Under the pieces are notes generated by a model. It made no database searches. It had not been told where the DNA came from and saw only the letters and a program-made list of their open reading frames with translations. This document shows, one piece after another, positions 1 to 8,678 of a stretch of 64,000 nucleotides of DNA. The position numbers and the translations under genes were made by a program. Position 1 is the stretch's first letter. Each line of letters opens with the position of its first letter. Origin of the DNA: BM520 sp964594665 (GTDB lineage: Bacteria; Bacteroidota; Bacteroidia; Bacteroidales; BM520); NCBI GenBank assembly GCA_964594665.1, contig CAZQNY010000004.1:1-64000 (forward strand), given 5' to 3'.

Positions 1-68
1 CGATTGTATTCGTATTTATTCTACTCTTTGTTGTCGCCAGAGGGATAAAATATTTAAAAGAAAAATAA
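1..68 (+). CDS. C-terminal end of a membrane protein gene (5' truncated)
   Basis: An open frame enters the window from the left and stops at the TAA at 66-68. The visible 21 residues are a hydrophobic stretch (IVFVFILLFVVARG) followed by a basic tail (IKYLKEK), which looks like the last membrane helix and cytoplasmic end of an integral membrane protein. It ends 3 bases before the stop codon of the convergent porQ gene. Too little is present to name a family. Confidence 0.45.
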   Translation, partial: IVFVFILLFVVARGIKYLKEK

Positions 69-71
69 CCC

Positions 72-1109
72 CTACCAGTCATTCAGGTTTGTGCTGATGG
101 TAATGTAATTGGGGGAGCCTGCAACATGAAATGCCGATCGCGCATAAGAGAATCTGAATTTACTGATATTCAGACCAACACCCCACGACCATCCTACCAT
201 TCCCCTGGCATCATAAATTTTCATCTCCTGCCGGCGCTGATAATTGTAGCTTACACGAATAGCAAGAAATTTCGCAGGTGTCAATTCACCACCAACCACA
301 ACATGGCGTAACATCTCGTCGCCGACTTTCGCCATTGTTGTTTTCTCATTGGCCTCGCCGGTAATGGGGTCAACACGGTTTGAAGGGTCATAAGGATCGT
401 AATACCGCATACTCCAGTTCTCGAGGTGGGTTAAAACGATAGAGTACCGAAAAGGCAGATGATCAAGCTTTTTACTAACACCAGCCTGTATTTCAAAGGG
501 CAATGGAGATCGGTCACCTTCGTAGTTTTTGGCAACTTCCAGTCCGGCATTTTTCATGATCACGGAAGCAGTAAGATTCTTCGCTTCATTGTAATAGGTT
601 CCTGCTACATCAACTGCAACACCGTAAGAGGAATAACTCTCCATACCGGAATAGATTAGCTTAAGGTTTGCACCTATATTAAACAGGGGTGTCAAACGGC
701 GCCCCCACCCTAAAGTAGCAGCAAGCTCTGAACCGGTGAATTCGCCCTCCCGTACACCTGAGACATTTGCATATTCAAAACGACCGTAATCAATATACTG
801 CATGGTTGCAGCCCAGCTTCCAAGGTTATCAAAATCACGTGAATAACTGGCAAAACCATAGTTAATATCCGTAAAATAATCCACAAAACTCAGGGCAAGC
901 TCACCGCTGTAATCGGAAGTCAGCAATGATGGATTGGCAACTGCAAGGGATAGATCCTGGTCCTGAATTGCCACAAAATTTGACCCTAAAGCCGCAATTC
1001 GCGATGAATTCACAAGATTTAAAAAACTATAGGTACTATTTCCCCCTACCTGCGCACTGGCAGTAATTATAGATAAAAGTATAACTGAAAGTATAAATAT
1101 TTTTCTCAC
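72..1109 (-). CDS. porQ: Type IX secretion system protein PorQ
   Basis: PorQ/PorV-like outer membrane beta-barrel protein; PorQ is an accessory component of the T9SS of Bacteroidota, which exports proteins carrying C-terminal sorting domains. An N-terminal signal peptide (RKIFILSVILLSIITASAQ) is followed by the family-typical opening GGNSTYSFLNLVNSSRIAALGSN and aromatic-rich alternating beta-strand segments to the C-terminus. I chose the GTG at 1109 because it places the signal peptide at the N-terminus. The upstream ATG at 1178 adds 23 charged residues before it, which would be abnormal. About 345 aa, usual for PorQ. Transcribed divergently from the TonB-dependent receptor at 1258. Three T9SS cargo candidates lie elsewhere in the window, so the system is in use. 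Family call fairly sure; the start is an inference. Confidence 0.85.
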   Translation of the reverse strand: MRKIFILSVILLSIITASAQVGGNSTYSFLNLVNSSRIAALGSNFVAIQDQDLSLAVANPSLLTSDYSGELALSFVDYFTDINYGFASYSRDFDNLGSWAATMQYIDYGRFEYANVSGVREGEFTGSELAATLGWGRRLTPLFNIGANLKLIYSGMESYSSYGVAVDVAGTYYNEAKNLTASVIMKNAGLEVAKNYEGDRSPLPFEIQAGVSKKLDHLPFRYSIVLTHLENWSMRYYDPYDPSNRVDPITGEANEKTTMAKVGDEMLRHVVVGGELTPAKFLAIRVSYNYQRRQEMKIYDARGMVGWSWGVGLNISKFRFSYARSAFHVAGSPNYITISTNLNDW

Positions 1110-1257
1110 GTATCGAATTTTAATTGCCCGTAAAATTACGTCTTTTTCCTTTTCTATGAAATCAAACGTCAACAACACTGAATTATTATATTTTTTAAAT
1201 TAAAAGCCACCATCCCTGTTAGCATTATAACTATATTCGCAAAAAAAATACATAAAG

Positions 1258-3678
1258 ATGAAACGTTTCTGTTTGATTGTATTAATTCCGATATTTCTTA
1301 TACCTTTTTCTGCTATAGCACAGGAAATTACTATCAGGGATATAAATACAAAGCTACCCATATCAAATGCAGCAGTTTTTCATAAAGACAAATCTTTCTC
1401 AACACTAACTGGTATGGACGGGCACCTCTCTCTTAAAAATATTAGCGAGGGAAAAGTTACGATCCAACATACGGCATATTACAGGGAAAGTGTCTTTATC
1501 GAATCACTCAAGGAAGGAAATAATAACATCTATCTGACACCAAAGGTCATTCAGCTGGATCAATTCGTGATCTCAGCCAATAAATGGGAGCAACCCAAAG
1601 AAGAGGTGCCTTCAAAAATAACAACCATCAGCAGAGAGCAGATACAACTTTTCAACCCACAGACAGCAGGAGATATTCTGGCAAACAGCAATGAAGTTTT
1701 CGTTCAGAAAAGCCAGATGGCAGGAGGAAGCCCGATGATCAGAGGCTTTAGCACAAATGCCGTACTGCTGATGGTCGATGGAATTCGCCTCAATAATGCC
1801 ATTTACAGATCCGGGAATGTACAAAACGTCATAAACATCGATCCCAATATTCTTGAAGGAACAGAAGTAATCTTTGGCCCGGGATCAGTGATGTACGGTT
1901 CTGATGCGCTGGGTGGTGTTATGGATTTTCACATTTTTAATCCGGAGTACAGTGATAATGATTCGGTTCTTTTTAAGGCAAATGCCAGTGCAGGCTACTC
2001 TTCAGCAAATGTAGGAAAATCCCTTCATGGTGATTTTTCCGTTGCCACAACACATTTTAAAAGTTTCACAAGCTTTTCGTGGTCCGACTTTCAGGATCTG
2101 GAAATGGGCAGTAAGGGAAACGACAATGAACAGTATCTTCGCTCCTGGTATGTGGACCGCATAAACGGAATAGACAGTATTTTTTCAAACCCTGATCCAA
2201 ACATTCAAAAACAATCCGCATATTCACAATACCATATAACGCAAAAAATGAGCTGGCAAGCCTCAAAAAACCTTGAACTGGCCTATTTATTCTATTATTC
2301 GTCCACATCAGATCTGCCACGCTATGACCAACTAAGGGTTCTGTCGGATGGAGAACCAAAATATGCAGAATGGTATTATGGACCTCAGAACCTTGCAATC
2401 AACTCATTATCAGCTACATTAAAAAAGAAAACAGCATTATTCGACAAAGCAAAAACAGCATTCACATGGCAGGAATACCGCGAAAGCCGTCACACAAGAA
2501 AATTCCAAAATGACAACCTGCTTTCTCAAAATGAAGCTGTTTCCATTGCCTCTCTTAACATCGATTTTGAAAAAGATTTCACCAATGGGCTATCGTTAAT
2601 TTATGGTACTGAAATTATATATAACGGCCTTGACAGTGATGCTTCTGAATATGATATCACTAACGACACATACACAAATGATTTTGTACTCACACGCTAC
2701 CCTGATGGAGACAATGTTTACAATGCTCAATCATTATATAGCGGGCTCAGGTATAAAAAGAACAAGCTTATCTACAATGCAGGAGCAAGGTTAACAAATA
2801 CAACACTACGTTCATCGTTTGAAAATGCCTTTTATTCAGAAACATTCGGATACAATCAGATTAAAAACAATAATCAGGCAATTACCGGAAGTGCAGGCAT
2901 TACATGGCTACCCGGCAATAACACCGCGTGTTATATAAATGTATCAAGTGGCTTTCATGCACCCAACTGGGACGGCCTGGCCAAAGTATTTACGCCAAAA
3001 AAAGGCGTAGTAATCGTACCCAACGAAAATCTACTGCCGGAATACGCGTATAATGGCGAGGCAGGGATAACACAACACTTGTTTAACAAAAGGATCACGC
3101 TGGAAGGAAATATTTTCTATACCTTCCTGGATAATGCGGTTGTTCAGCGTTCATACGAAATCAATAATCAGTCGCAACTGATAATTGATGGTGACACCAA
3201 TGCCGTTGAGGCATATGTCAATGCAAGCTATGCACATCTGTATGGCTTCAACCTGGCATTACACAGCAATATCACAACCCATTTGGGCATCCGCTCTCAT
3301 TTATCATATACACACAGTCGCGACGCAGAAGGCTACTCACTACGCCATGCAGCGCCTTTATTTGGAGCAACGCATGTCATCTACAAACAACATATGTTCA
3401 CTGCCGACGTAAATGTTGTTTATAATGCTGCGATATTAGCAGAAAACCTTGCTCCCAGCGAACAGGGAAAAGATAATATGTATGCCATTAATGAAAACGG
3501 AGAACTATGGTCCCCTTCCTGGTACACAGTTAATTTGAGTGTCTCCTGGCAAACAGGGCCGCATCTGATGCTAAACGGAGGAGTAGAAAACATCTTTGAT
3601 GCGCGCTACAGACCCTACTCCAGTGGAATATGTGCCCCGGGAAGATCGTTATCAATATCCCTTAAAGCAACCTTTTAG
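1258..3678 (+). CDS. TonB-dependent outer membrane receptor
   Basis: Outer membrane active transporter of 806 aa. Residues 1-22 are a signal peptide ending in AIAQ. Residues about 23-105 form a carboxypeptidase-like regulatory domain common on Bacteroidota receptors. The plug follows (about 110-230), with MIRGFSTNAVLLMVDGIRLN and the conserved GPGSVMYGSDALGGVMDF. The rest is a long beta-barrel ending in an aromatic residue (LKATF). The plug wording resembles the haem/haemoglobin-type receptor group, so iron-compound uptake is plausible but unproven. No SusD partner or TonB gene is adjacent, so a polysaccharide-utilisation role is not indicated. The stop overlaps the convergent gene at 3675 by 4 bases. 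A weak -7-like box (TATATTCG, 1232-1239) lies upstream. Confidence 0.9.
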   Translation: MKRFCLIVLIPIFLIPFSAIAQEITIRDINTKLPISNAAVFHKDKSFSTLTGMDGHLSLKNISEGKVTIQHTAYYRESVFIESLKEGNNNIYLTPKVIQLDQFVISANKWEQPKEEVPSKITTISREQIQLFNPQTAGDILANSNEVFVQKSQMAGGSPMIRGFSTNAVLLMVDGIRLNNAIYRSGNVQNVINIDPNILEGTEVIFGPGSVMYGSDALGGVMDFHIFNPEYSDNDSVLFKANASAGYSSANVGKSLHGDFSVATTHFKSFTSFSWSDFQDLEMGSKGNDNEQYLRSWYVDRINGIDSIFSNPDPNIQKQSAYSQYHITQKMSWQASKNLELAYLFYYSSTSDLPRYDQLRVLSDGEPKYAEWYYGPQNLAINSLSATLKKKTALFDKAKTAFTWQEYRESRHTRKFQNDNLLSQNEAVSIASLNIDFEKDFTNGLSLIYGTEIIYNGLDSDASEYDITNDTYTNDFVLTRYPDGDNVYNAQSLYSGLRYKKNKLIYNAGARLTNTTLRSSFENAFYSETFGYNQIKNNNQAITGSAGITWLPGNNTACYINVSSGFHAPNWDGLAKVFTPKKGVVIVPNENLLPEYAYNGEAGITQHLFNKRITLEGNIFYTFLDNAVVQRSYEINNQSQLIIDGDTNAVEAYVNASYAHLYGFNLALHSNITTHLGIRSHLSYTHSRDAEGYSLRHAAPLFGATHVIYKQHMFTADVNVVYNAAILAENLAPSEQGKDNMYAINENGELWSPSWYTVNLSVSWQTGPHLMLNGGVENIFDARYRPYSSGICAPGRSLSISLKATF

Positions 3679-4208
3679 CGGGTCTTTTCACCCCGAAACT
3701 GGTCGTCCTTTTCAGCAAACAACACATTAAAGGTTGTCAGGCTACCATAGATTCTGGTAATGTACTGTTGCAGGTTAATCTTCTCATCCTCACTAAGTTT
3801 ACTGGCATTTATGCGCTGTTCCATAACCCGCAGCCTATCTCTGACCATAACGATTTTATGAAAAAAGGTCTCAATAGGTATTTCCTTGCTTTGCAGAGAG
3901 TCATCACCAGGTTTTAACACCACAACACCATCAATCCACTTGGGGGCTATATCGACCAGGGGATGAAAGTCAGAATATGCTATAACAATATCCTTAATAA
4001 GTTTTTCAATATCAGAGTAACTCACAAGGTCCCCGGCAGGAGCTACAAAATCGATCACCTCCAGATCAGGGTCATTTTTCATGATCTGCTCTGTACCATA
4101 TTCAATAAAAGTTATGTCATAGCAATCACTCCATACCTGAACAATAACACCCAGTTTATAGTCAGCGTGTTTTACCCTGCTCCCAATTCCTAAAGATATA
4201 TTTTCCAT
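3675..4208 (-). CDS. Hypothetical protein with N-terminal Tudor/SH3-like domain
   Basis: A 177-aa cytoplasmic protein with no signal peptide or membrane segment. Residues about 5-50 (GIGSRVKHADYKLGVIVQVW, then an ITFIEYGTEQIM strand) have the G-x-x-V-x-H-x-x-x-G-x-G-x-V layout of the small Tudor/SH3-like domain found at the C-terminus of UvrD/PcrA helicases. Residues about 75-177 are a charged, mostly helical region with RDRLRVMEQRINASKLSEDE, probably coiled-coil. I do not recognise a named family. The gene is convergent with the TonB-dependent receptor (4-base overlap) and divergent from the aminotransferase at 4289. The Tudor assignment is inference from pattern. Confidence 0.7.
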   Translation of the reverse strand: MENISLGIGSRVKHADYKLGVIVQVWSDCYDITFIEYGTEQIMKNDPDLEVIDFVAPAGDLVSYSDIEKLIKDIVIAYSDFHPLVDIAPKWIDGVVVLKPGDDSLQSKEIPIETFFHKIVMVRDRLRVMEQRINASKLSEDEKINLQQYITRIYGSLTTFNVLFAEKDDQFRGEKTR

Positions 4209-4262
4209 ATTTTTATAATTAAAATGCTGATACGAAAATAATGATTATCTGTAAAACAAATG

Positions 4263-4270
4263 TAGCTTTG
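4263..4270 (+). promoter_or_regulatory. Candidate -7 box for the class IV aminotransferase
   Basis: TAGCTTTG is an exact match to the Bacteroidota -7 consensus TAnnTTTG. It lies 18 bases before the ATG at 4289 and downstream of the ATG at 4241, which argues for the shorter protein. No clear -33 TTTG is visible. Confidence 0.5.
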
Positions 4271-4288
4271 CAAAAATGTTTGATCGTC

Positions 4289-5110
4289 ATGGAAAAAGAT
4301 ATCGTTTTTTTCAATGATTCACTGAAGCAAAGAAATCTATGCACATTTCAGCCTCAGTCAGTTCATGGAGTTATATATGAAGTTGTTCGAATAATTGACG
4401 GAGTTCCTCTGTTTCTGGAAGATCACTTAAACCGGCTTTTTCAAAGTGCACAGATTGCAGGTATTATGAAAATATTACCTTCAGAGCAACAAATTGCAGA
4501 TGTTTTCAATCAACTGATTAACGCCAACAAAAAGACAACCGGTAATATTCAGTTAAATATTTTCAAAAACAAATCAGAGGCAGGTATTTTTGGGGGATTT
4601 ATCAAACATAAGTATCCTTCTGCTGAACAATATGAAAAAGGAGTTTTAGTGGATTTTTTATTTGCTGAACGGAAAAATCCGGAAGCAAAAATCATACAAC
4701 AAAATCTAAGAGAACGCTCCAACAATATGATGCAGGAAAAAGGACTTTATGAAGTTTTACTCGTTGACCGACATCATCTGGTGACAGAAGGCTCACGGTC
4801 GAACCTCTTCATTATTGCTGATAACAAACTCTACACAGCTCCTCTTCAGATGGTTCTGGAAGGCATCACACGTAAAAAAATCGTCTCTGTTGCACTTGAT
4901 AATTCCATTCCCTTTATTGAAAAACCATGGAAATATTCCGAAATATTAACAAAGGCAGAAGCACTATTTATAACGGGAACCTCGCCGAAAGTACTACCTG
5001 TAAGTACCTGCGGTGATAAAAAATTCGCTCCGCGGCATCCTGTCATAAAAACAATGATTTCGGAGTACGATAAAATGATATCCGACTATATTAATGCTTA
5101 TCATCGATAA
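4289..5110 (+). CDS. PLP-dependent class IV aminotransferase / aminodeoxychorismate-lyase-like
   Basis: A fold-type IV PLP enzyme of 273 aa, the group that holds branched-chain aminotransferase, D-amino acid aminotransferase and 4-amino-4-deoxychorismate lyase. It shows the N-terminal entry VHGVIYEVVRIIDGVPLFLEDHLNRL, a candidate Schiff-base lysine in KIIQQNLRERSN, and the cofactor-binding segment VTEGSRSNLFII with LYTAPL after it. The start at 4289 (MEKDIVFFNDSL) is preferred because a -7 box lies just before it and the protein then begins as relatives do. The 3' end overlaps the end of convergent coaE by 20 bases. Substrate cannot be read from sequence; no pabA/pabB or ilv genes are nearby. 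Confidence 0.8.
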   Translation: MEKDIVFFNDSLKQRNLCTFQPQSVHGVIYEVVRIIDGVPLFLEDHLNRLFQSAQIAGIMKILPSEQQIADVFNQLINANKKTTGNIQLNIFKNKSEAGIFGGFIKHKYPSAEQYEKGVLVDFLFAERKNPEAKIIQQNLRERSNNMMQEKGLYEVLLVDRHHLVTEGSRSNLFIIADNKLYTAPLQMVLEGITRKKIVSVALDNSIPFIEKPWKYSEILTKAEALFITGTSPKVLPVSTCGDKKFAPRHPVIKTMISEYDKMISDYINAYHR

Positions 5111-5708
5111 ACTGTCGACTATCATGGAGAAAGCGCTCATGGAGAGATAGAATTTCCGCAAGGATCATTTTCTTATCTTTATTATGAATACAATAATCTG
5201 AGCTTTGGACAATTTTCTCAGCAGGCCATTGGTTATTCATTCGTGCTTCAAGCTGAGACCGGGATATATCATCACGTTGCAAAACCCTTTCGGTACGCTG
5301 TTTTCTGGAGGCATACACGCAAACTGTCCTATCAACCATATGTTGCAGGTTAGCTTCAAAAAGTATTGCTGCTTCCAAAACAACATACTGATTACCTGAC
5401 AGCTCCATTTGGCTTTTCCATCTTTTAAACCGATCATTAAGGGCCGGATGAATAATACTATTCAGCAGGGTTAACTGCAATGGATTGGAAAAAACACAGG
5501 AAGCGATATATTTCCTGTTAATTGTGCGCTCGTTGATATAAAATTCCGGGCCAAATGCATCAATAATTTTATCGCAAACATGTGGTTCAAAATAACACTG
5601 TTTTGCCTGATAATCGGCATAAAAAACAGGAACCCCAAAAGCTGCAAACACTTTTGCAACCGTACTTTTCCCGCTACCTATATTCCCGGTTAACCCTATT
5701 GACAGCAT
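5091..5708 (-). CDS. coaE: Dephospho-CoA kinase
   Basis: Last step of coenzyme A synthesis: phosphorylates the 3'-OH of the ribose of dephospho-CoA with ATP. The P-loop GNIGSGKS is at residues 8-15, followed by the expected VFYADYQAK (substrate-contacting Asp) and LLNSIIHPAL, then VLEAAILFEA and the lid region RTERVLQRDDISRSQLEAR. 205 aa, normal for the family. Its ATG overlaps the stop of the upstream YbbR-like gene by one base (TAATG), so the two are translationally linked. It is the last gene of the nusB operon. Confidence 0.95.
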   Translation of the reverse strand: MLSIGLTGNIGSGKSTVAKVFAAFGVPVFYADYQAKQCYFEPHVCDKIIDAFGPEFYINERTINRKYIASCVFSNPLQLTLLNSIIHPALNDRFKRWKSQMELSGNQYVVLEAAILFEANLQHMVDRTVCVYASRKQRTERVLQRDDISRSQLEARMNNQWPAEKIVQSSDYCIHNKDKKMILAEILSLHERFLHDSRQFIDDKH

Positions 5709-6700
5709 TATTTAATTACGATATATTCAACATATTCCGGATTAATACTGGTAATGATACACTTTTCGGGAAAATAGGCAATATGCACCGGCAATTTTGA
5801 TGTTGCCTCATTTTTACATACCGCTTCCAACCGAAAATCATTCTTTTGAACAGTGCTATAATCCTTTAATGCAACAAGATAACGAATTTCTGCCACATCA
5901 GGAAAAATTTTTATGGCTTTATCGCTCGCATTATTTATTTCATAAACCGGTACAGTAATAACCGCTTCAGTATATTGTTCAACAGGAATTGTAACCCTTA
6001 TGCTGTCGTACTCAAGTTCAATTGCAGATAAGTCGGTTGGGGTTGTTACAGCGAGACTAAAATGCTGTGGTCCGCGAACAGCATTGGAATGCCAAGGTTC
6101 TGTAAAGATTGTATCAATCTTTTGAAGTGCAGAGTAAACTCCCTTAATAGTCATGAAACGCGGAAAAATCGTCACTGAATCATACAGATAAAACTGATCA
6201 TCAGGGGTAAAATCAATATCAGCAACAACAGGAACGCGCCTTTGCGTAATTTTCTCTAGTGTAAGATACAAGGTGTCAGGCGTAAGGGAGAGCATATTAT
6301 TATAAACCTCCAGCTCATGAGCAATACGTTCCTCTATTCCACGGGTTGGGATAGAGGCATAATAATTACTATCGTATTTATTCAGGCGCAGATTCATAAG
6401 GCTTATTGATACATCAGGATCTTTGCGAAAATTTTTCAGACGAATCATATTCCAGCCTCGTGAGTCCACACGGATGGTAAAAGCAGTATCGGATTGATTG
6501 GTTAAGGCCAGCCCTTTAGGAATATCCTCAATAACAACAGGGTATTCAATTGAAGAGCTTACATTTTCCGACAGCCGAATCAAAAGCCATAAAAAGAAAG
6601 ATATGGCCAAACAGGTAAGAAAAACAGACAGCTGCTTCCGGCGAACCGGATTAAACCATTTTTTCAGGCGCTGATAGCCGATACGAAAAGCAGCTGACAT
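5708..6700 (-). CDS. YbbR-like domain protein (CdaR-related)
   Basis: A membrane-anchored protein of 330 aa. Residues 1-22 are basic, a single transmembrane helix follows (LSVFLTCLAISFFLWLLIRL, about 23-42), and the remainder is an extracytoplasmic region of YbbR-like repeats (YPVVIEDIPKGLAL; a second repeat near VPVVADIDFTPDDQF). In Firmicutes the YbbR protein CdaR modulates the c-di-AMP cyclase CdaA; no cyclase gene is next to this one, so that role is not assumed here. The position between yajC and coaE is the usual Bacteroidota order. Start overlaps nothing and lies 3 bases after the yajC stop. Confidence 0.85.
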   Translation of the reverse strand: MSAAFRIGYQRLKKWFNPVRRKQLSVFLTCLAISFFLWLLIRLSENVSSSIEYPVVIEDIPKGLALTNQSDTAFTIRVDSRGWNMIRLKNFRKDPDVSISLMNLRLNKYDSNYYASIPTRGIEERIAHELEVYNNMLSLTPDTLYLTLEKITQRRVPVVADIDFTPDDQFYLYDSVTIFPRFMTIKGVYSALQKIDTIFTEPWHSNAVRGPQHFSLAVTTPTDLSAIELEYDSIRVTIPVEQYTEAVITVPVYEINNASDKAIKIFPDVAEIRYLVALKDYSTVQKNDFRLEAVCKNEATSKLPVHIAYFPEKCIITSINPEYVEYIVIK

Positions 6701-6703
6701 GGA

Positions 6704-7048
6704 TTATTTTTTCTCTTTCGGTGTGGTATTGTCCATTGAAATAGCCGTTTTCTCCACCTCTAATTTATTTCCGTTCCCGGCATCAATAGTTACACTTGTT
6801 TCATGTAGCTCCACAATTTTGCCATGGATACCACCAACAGTTATAACTTTATCGCCTTTGGAGAGACCCTCCTGGAAATTTTTCTGATCTTTTGTTTTCT
6901 TCACCTGAGGGCGAATAAAGAAAAGGTAGAAAATCACGATCAAAACGAGTAAAAAGATTAAAGAACTGTAACCGCCACCGGTTTGTTCTCCATTTGGCGC
7001 TCCCTGTTGTGGGGCCATCAGTAAAAGTCCTAAGTAGTTCATATGCAT
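6704..7048 (-). CDS. yajC: Preprotein translocase subunit YajC
   Basis: Small inner-membrane protein that associates with SecDF and the Sec translocon. One transmembrane helix (SSLIFLLVLIVIFYLFFIRP, about 28-47) is followed by the signature RPQVKKTKDQKNFQEGLSKG and the cytoplasmic domain DKVITVGGIHGKIVEL. 114 aa. The N-terminal 25 residues contain a Gln/Gly-rich linker seen in Bacteroidota YajC. It lies 7 bases after the DUF1573 gene and 3 before the YbbR-like gene, inside the nusB operon. The Met at residue 3 or 11 could also be the start. Confidence 0.93.
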   Translation of the reverse strand: MHMNYLGLLLMAPQQGAPNGEQTGGGYSSLIFLLVLIVIFYLFFIRPQVKKTKDQKNFQEGLSKGDKVITVGGIHGKIVELHETSVTIDAGNGNKLEVEKTAISMDNTTPKEKK

Positions 7049-7055
7049 TTTCTTA

Positions 7056-7511
7056 TTATTCCATTACCACATTAGCCTTAACCCATAAAATAGTATTTGA
7101 GGGCTGTGTATTGGCCATTACGGTAACTTTTTTATTTTGATATCCTTTTTTTGCTGTACTGTTAAAAGTTACATGAAGAACACCACCTTCACCGGGAGGT
7201 ATCGGATCATCAGGATAATCAACAACAGTACACCCACAAGAGGCATTAACCTTAACAATCAGAAGATCTTTGGTTCCTTCATTTCTGAATTTATAACCAT
7301 ATGTCACCCTTTCTCCCTGTACAACGCGACCAAAATCGTGCGTCGTAGCCTCAAATACGATTAGTGGAACGGCATTTTTATCCACATTTGATGAAGCAGA
7401 CCGTGGGATATTTACCACATCTGCAGGAAGTTCGCTTCCTCCCCGGGAACGATTACAACCTGTCCATGACAATATGGTTAAAACGCTTATTATTATTGTA
7501 AAATATCTCAT
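7056..7511 (-). CDS. DUF1573 lipoprotein
   Basis: Secreted lipoprotein of 151 aa with signal peptide and lipobox (LSWTGC at residues 14-19), so the mature N-terminus is Cys19. The C-terminal DUF1573 domain is an Ig/ASH-like beta sandwich with the diagnostic segments FEATTHDFGRVVQGERVTYG, FRNEGTKDLLIVKVNASCGC and YPDDPIPPGEGGVLHVTFNS. The function of DUF1573 is unknown. It occupies the usual slot between nusB (5 bases upstream) and yajC. Mature Cys residues in ASCGCTV are typical of the family. Confidence 0.88.
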   Translation of the reverse strand: MRYFTIIISVLTILSWTGCNRSRGGSELPADVVNIPRSASSNVDKNAVPLIVFEATTHDFGRVVQGERVTYGYKFRNEGTKDLLIVKVNASCGCTVVDYPDDPIPPGEGGVLHVTFNSTAKKGYQNKKVTVMANTQPSNTILWVKANVVME

Positions 7512-7516
7512 AAATC

Positions 7517-8482
7517 CTATTTATCAAGTAATCCTCGTCCGGTTTTAATAATTTTCTTCTCAGCTTTTAATTGATCGATCATTTTATCCAGTACCCCATT
7601 GATAAAAATCCTGCTCTTGGGAGTACTAAAAATTTTAGACAGCTCAATATACTCATTTAATGAGACTTTTATGGGAATTGAAGGAAAAAGTAATATTTCA
7701 GATACTGCCATGCGAAGCAGTAGTTTATCCATAACGGCAATCCGGTCAAATTCCCAATTCCGTGTTCTTTCTGCAATCAACAGAGTATGAGCCTCCCGGT
7801 TAATTATTGTTTTACGAAACAGATCCTTAACAAACTGTCTGTCCTCACTATTTCCATCAAGTGTATCCACTGGAAACAGCTCAGGTAAAGTTGCAGAATT
7901 TGTACTCCCCTCTTTAATATTCTTTAAATAGCGTAAGATAAGATTATTAACAATATCATAATCTGTCGACCAATGTATTTTACGTTCTTCATAAAAACCC
8001 TGAAGATCATCATTAAACGCAATAAAGCCAAGGTACAAGGACTCCAAGAATTGCTTATCAGTCTGGAAGCCATCTTTTTCAGCATATAAATACTCCTTAA
8101 ACATATCAGAACTTTTTACATCCTGATAAAGCTTTCGTATCAGGTTCTGCTCTTCTGTCCAGCTGATTTTAAAAACACTGATTTTTCTTAAAAGGCCGGG
8201 GTTTTCGTTGAGCATAGCAACAACCCGATTATCAACAAACCTTGTACTGGGGTTACGCTCCTCATCGGTCGGCAAAAATTTCTTTTTTGCCTCCTCCATT
8301 CTCAGTTGAGAGAAGTTCACCAATTCCAATAAAAGGGATAACTGACTTACAAAAAGCACATCAATTTCATTGAGGCTCTTAAACAACTCCTTTTCACCAA
8401 TATCCATCCTGTCATTGCCTGACTGTTCAAACGCATAGATTGCCTGAACAACCTTCAACCTCAACTGCCTTCTGTTTAGCAT
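7517..8482 (-). CDS. nusB: Transcription antitermination factor NusB (long Bacteroidota form)
   Basis: NusB with S10 (NusE) forms the antitermination complex on rRNA operon leaders. The 321-aa protein is about twice the length of the enterobacterial one, as is normal in Bacteroidota. It has an N-terminal half starting NRRQLRLKVVQAIYAFEQSG, and the canonical C-terminal NusB domain with NWEFDRIAVMDKLLLRMAVSE and VSLNEYIELSKIFSTPKSRIFINGVLD. First gene of the minus-strand operon nusB-DUF1573-yajC-ybbR-coaE, with an exact -7 box upstream (8512-8519). The extra N-terminal domain has no known separate role. Confidence 0.93.
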   Translation of the reverse strand: MLNRRQLRLKVVQAIYAFEQSGNDRMDIGEKELFKSLNEIDVLFVSQLSLLLELVNFSQLRMEEAKKKFLPTDEERNPSTRFVDNRVVAMLNENPGLLRKISVFKISWTEEQNLIRKLYQDVKSSDMFKEYLYAEKDGFQTDKQFLESLYLGFIAFNDDLQGFYEERKIHWSTDYDIVNNLILRYLKNIKEGSTNSATLPELFPVDTLDGNSEDRQFVKDLFRKTIINREAHTLLIAERTRNWEFDRIAVMDKLLLRMAVSEILLFPSIPIKVSLNEYIELSKIFSTPKSRIFINGVLDKMIDQLKAEKKIIKTGRGLLDK

Positions 8483-8511
8483 AAAAATAACGATTATAAT
8501 TTTTAAGGCTA

Positions 8512-8519
8512 CAAAATTA
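8512..8519 (-). promoter_or_regulatory. Candidate -7 box for the nusB operon
   Basis: Read on the minus strand this is TAATTTTG, an exact TAnnTTTG match, 29 bases upstream of the nusB ATG. No convincing -33 TTTG is visible on the minus strand. Confidence 0.5.
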
Positions 8520-8609
8520 GGAAAATTATTATGAACAGCACGATAATCAGGTACTAAACCATATAATATTAAGGTTTTTTAAATTTATTAAAATAACCTG
8601 CCTTCAGAG

Positions 8610-8642
8610 CTTGAATAATTCAGTATTTATTCCGTATTTTTG
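8610..8642 (+). promoter_or_regulatory. Candidate promoter for the PUR-alpha protein gene
   Basis: A -33-like CTTG (8610-8613), a 21-base spacer and an exact -7 box TATTTTTG (8635-8642). The ATG follows 36 bases downstream. The same arrangement (CTTG, 21 bases, TATATTTG) is seen before rplS. Confidence 0.6.
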
Positions 8643-8678
8643 CCTAAACAGTTCGGTAAAACCTAAAGCAATAACGAT

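Noticed and set aside
830..846. parS-like sequence around TCACGTGA inside porQ
   Set aside because: Only the central CACGTG and a few flanking bases match the 16-bp parS consensus; it is inside a coding region far from parAB and no second copy was seen. The CACGTG at about 19297 is even poorer.
1110..1178. Longer porQ start at 1178
   Set aside because: It would place 23 charged residues before a clear signal peptide; the GTG at 1109 fits better.
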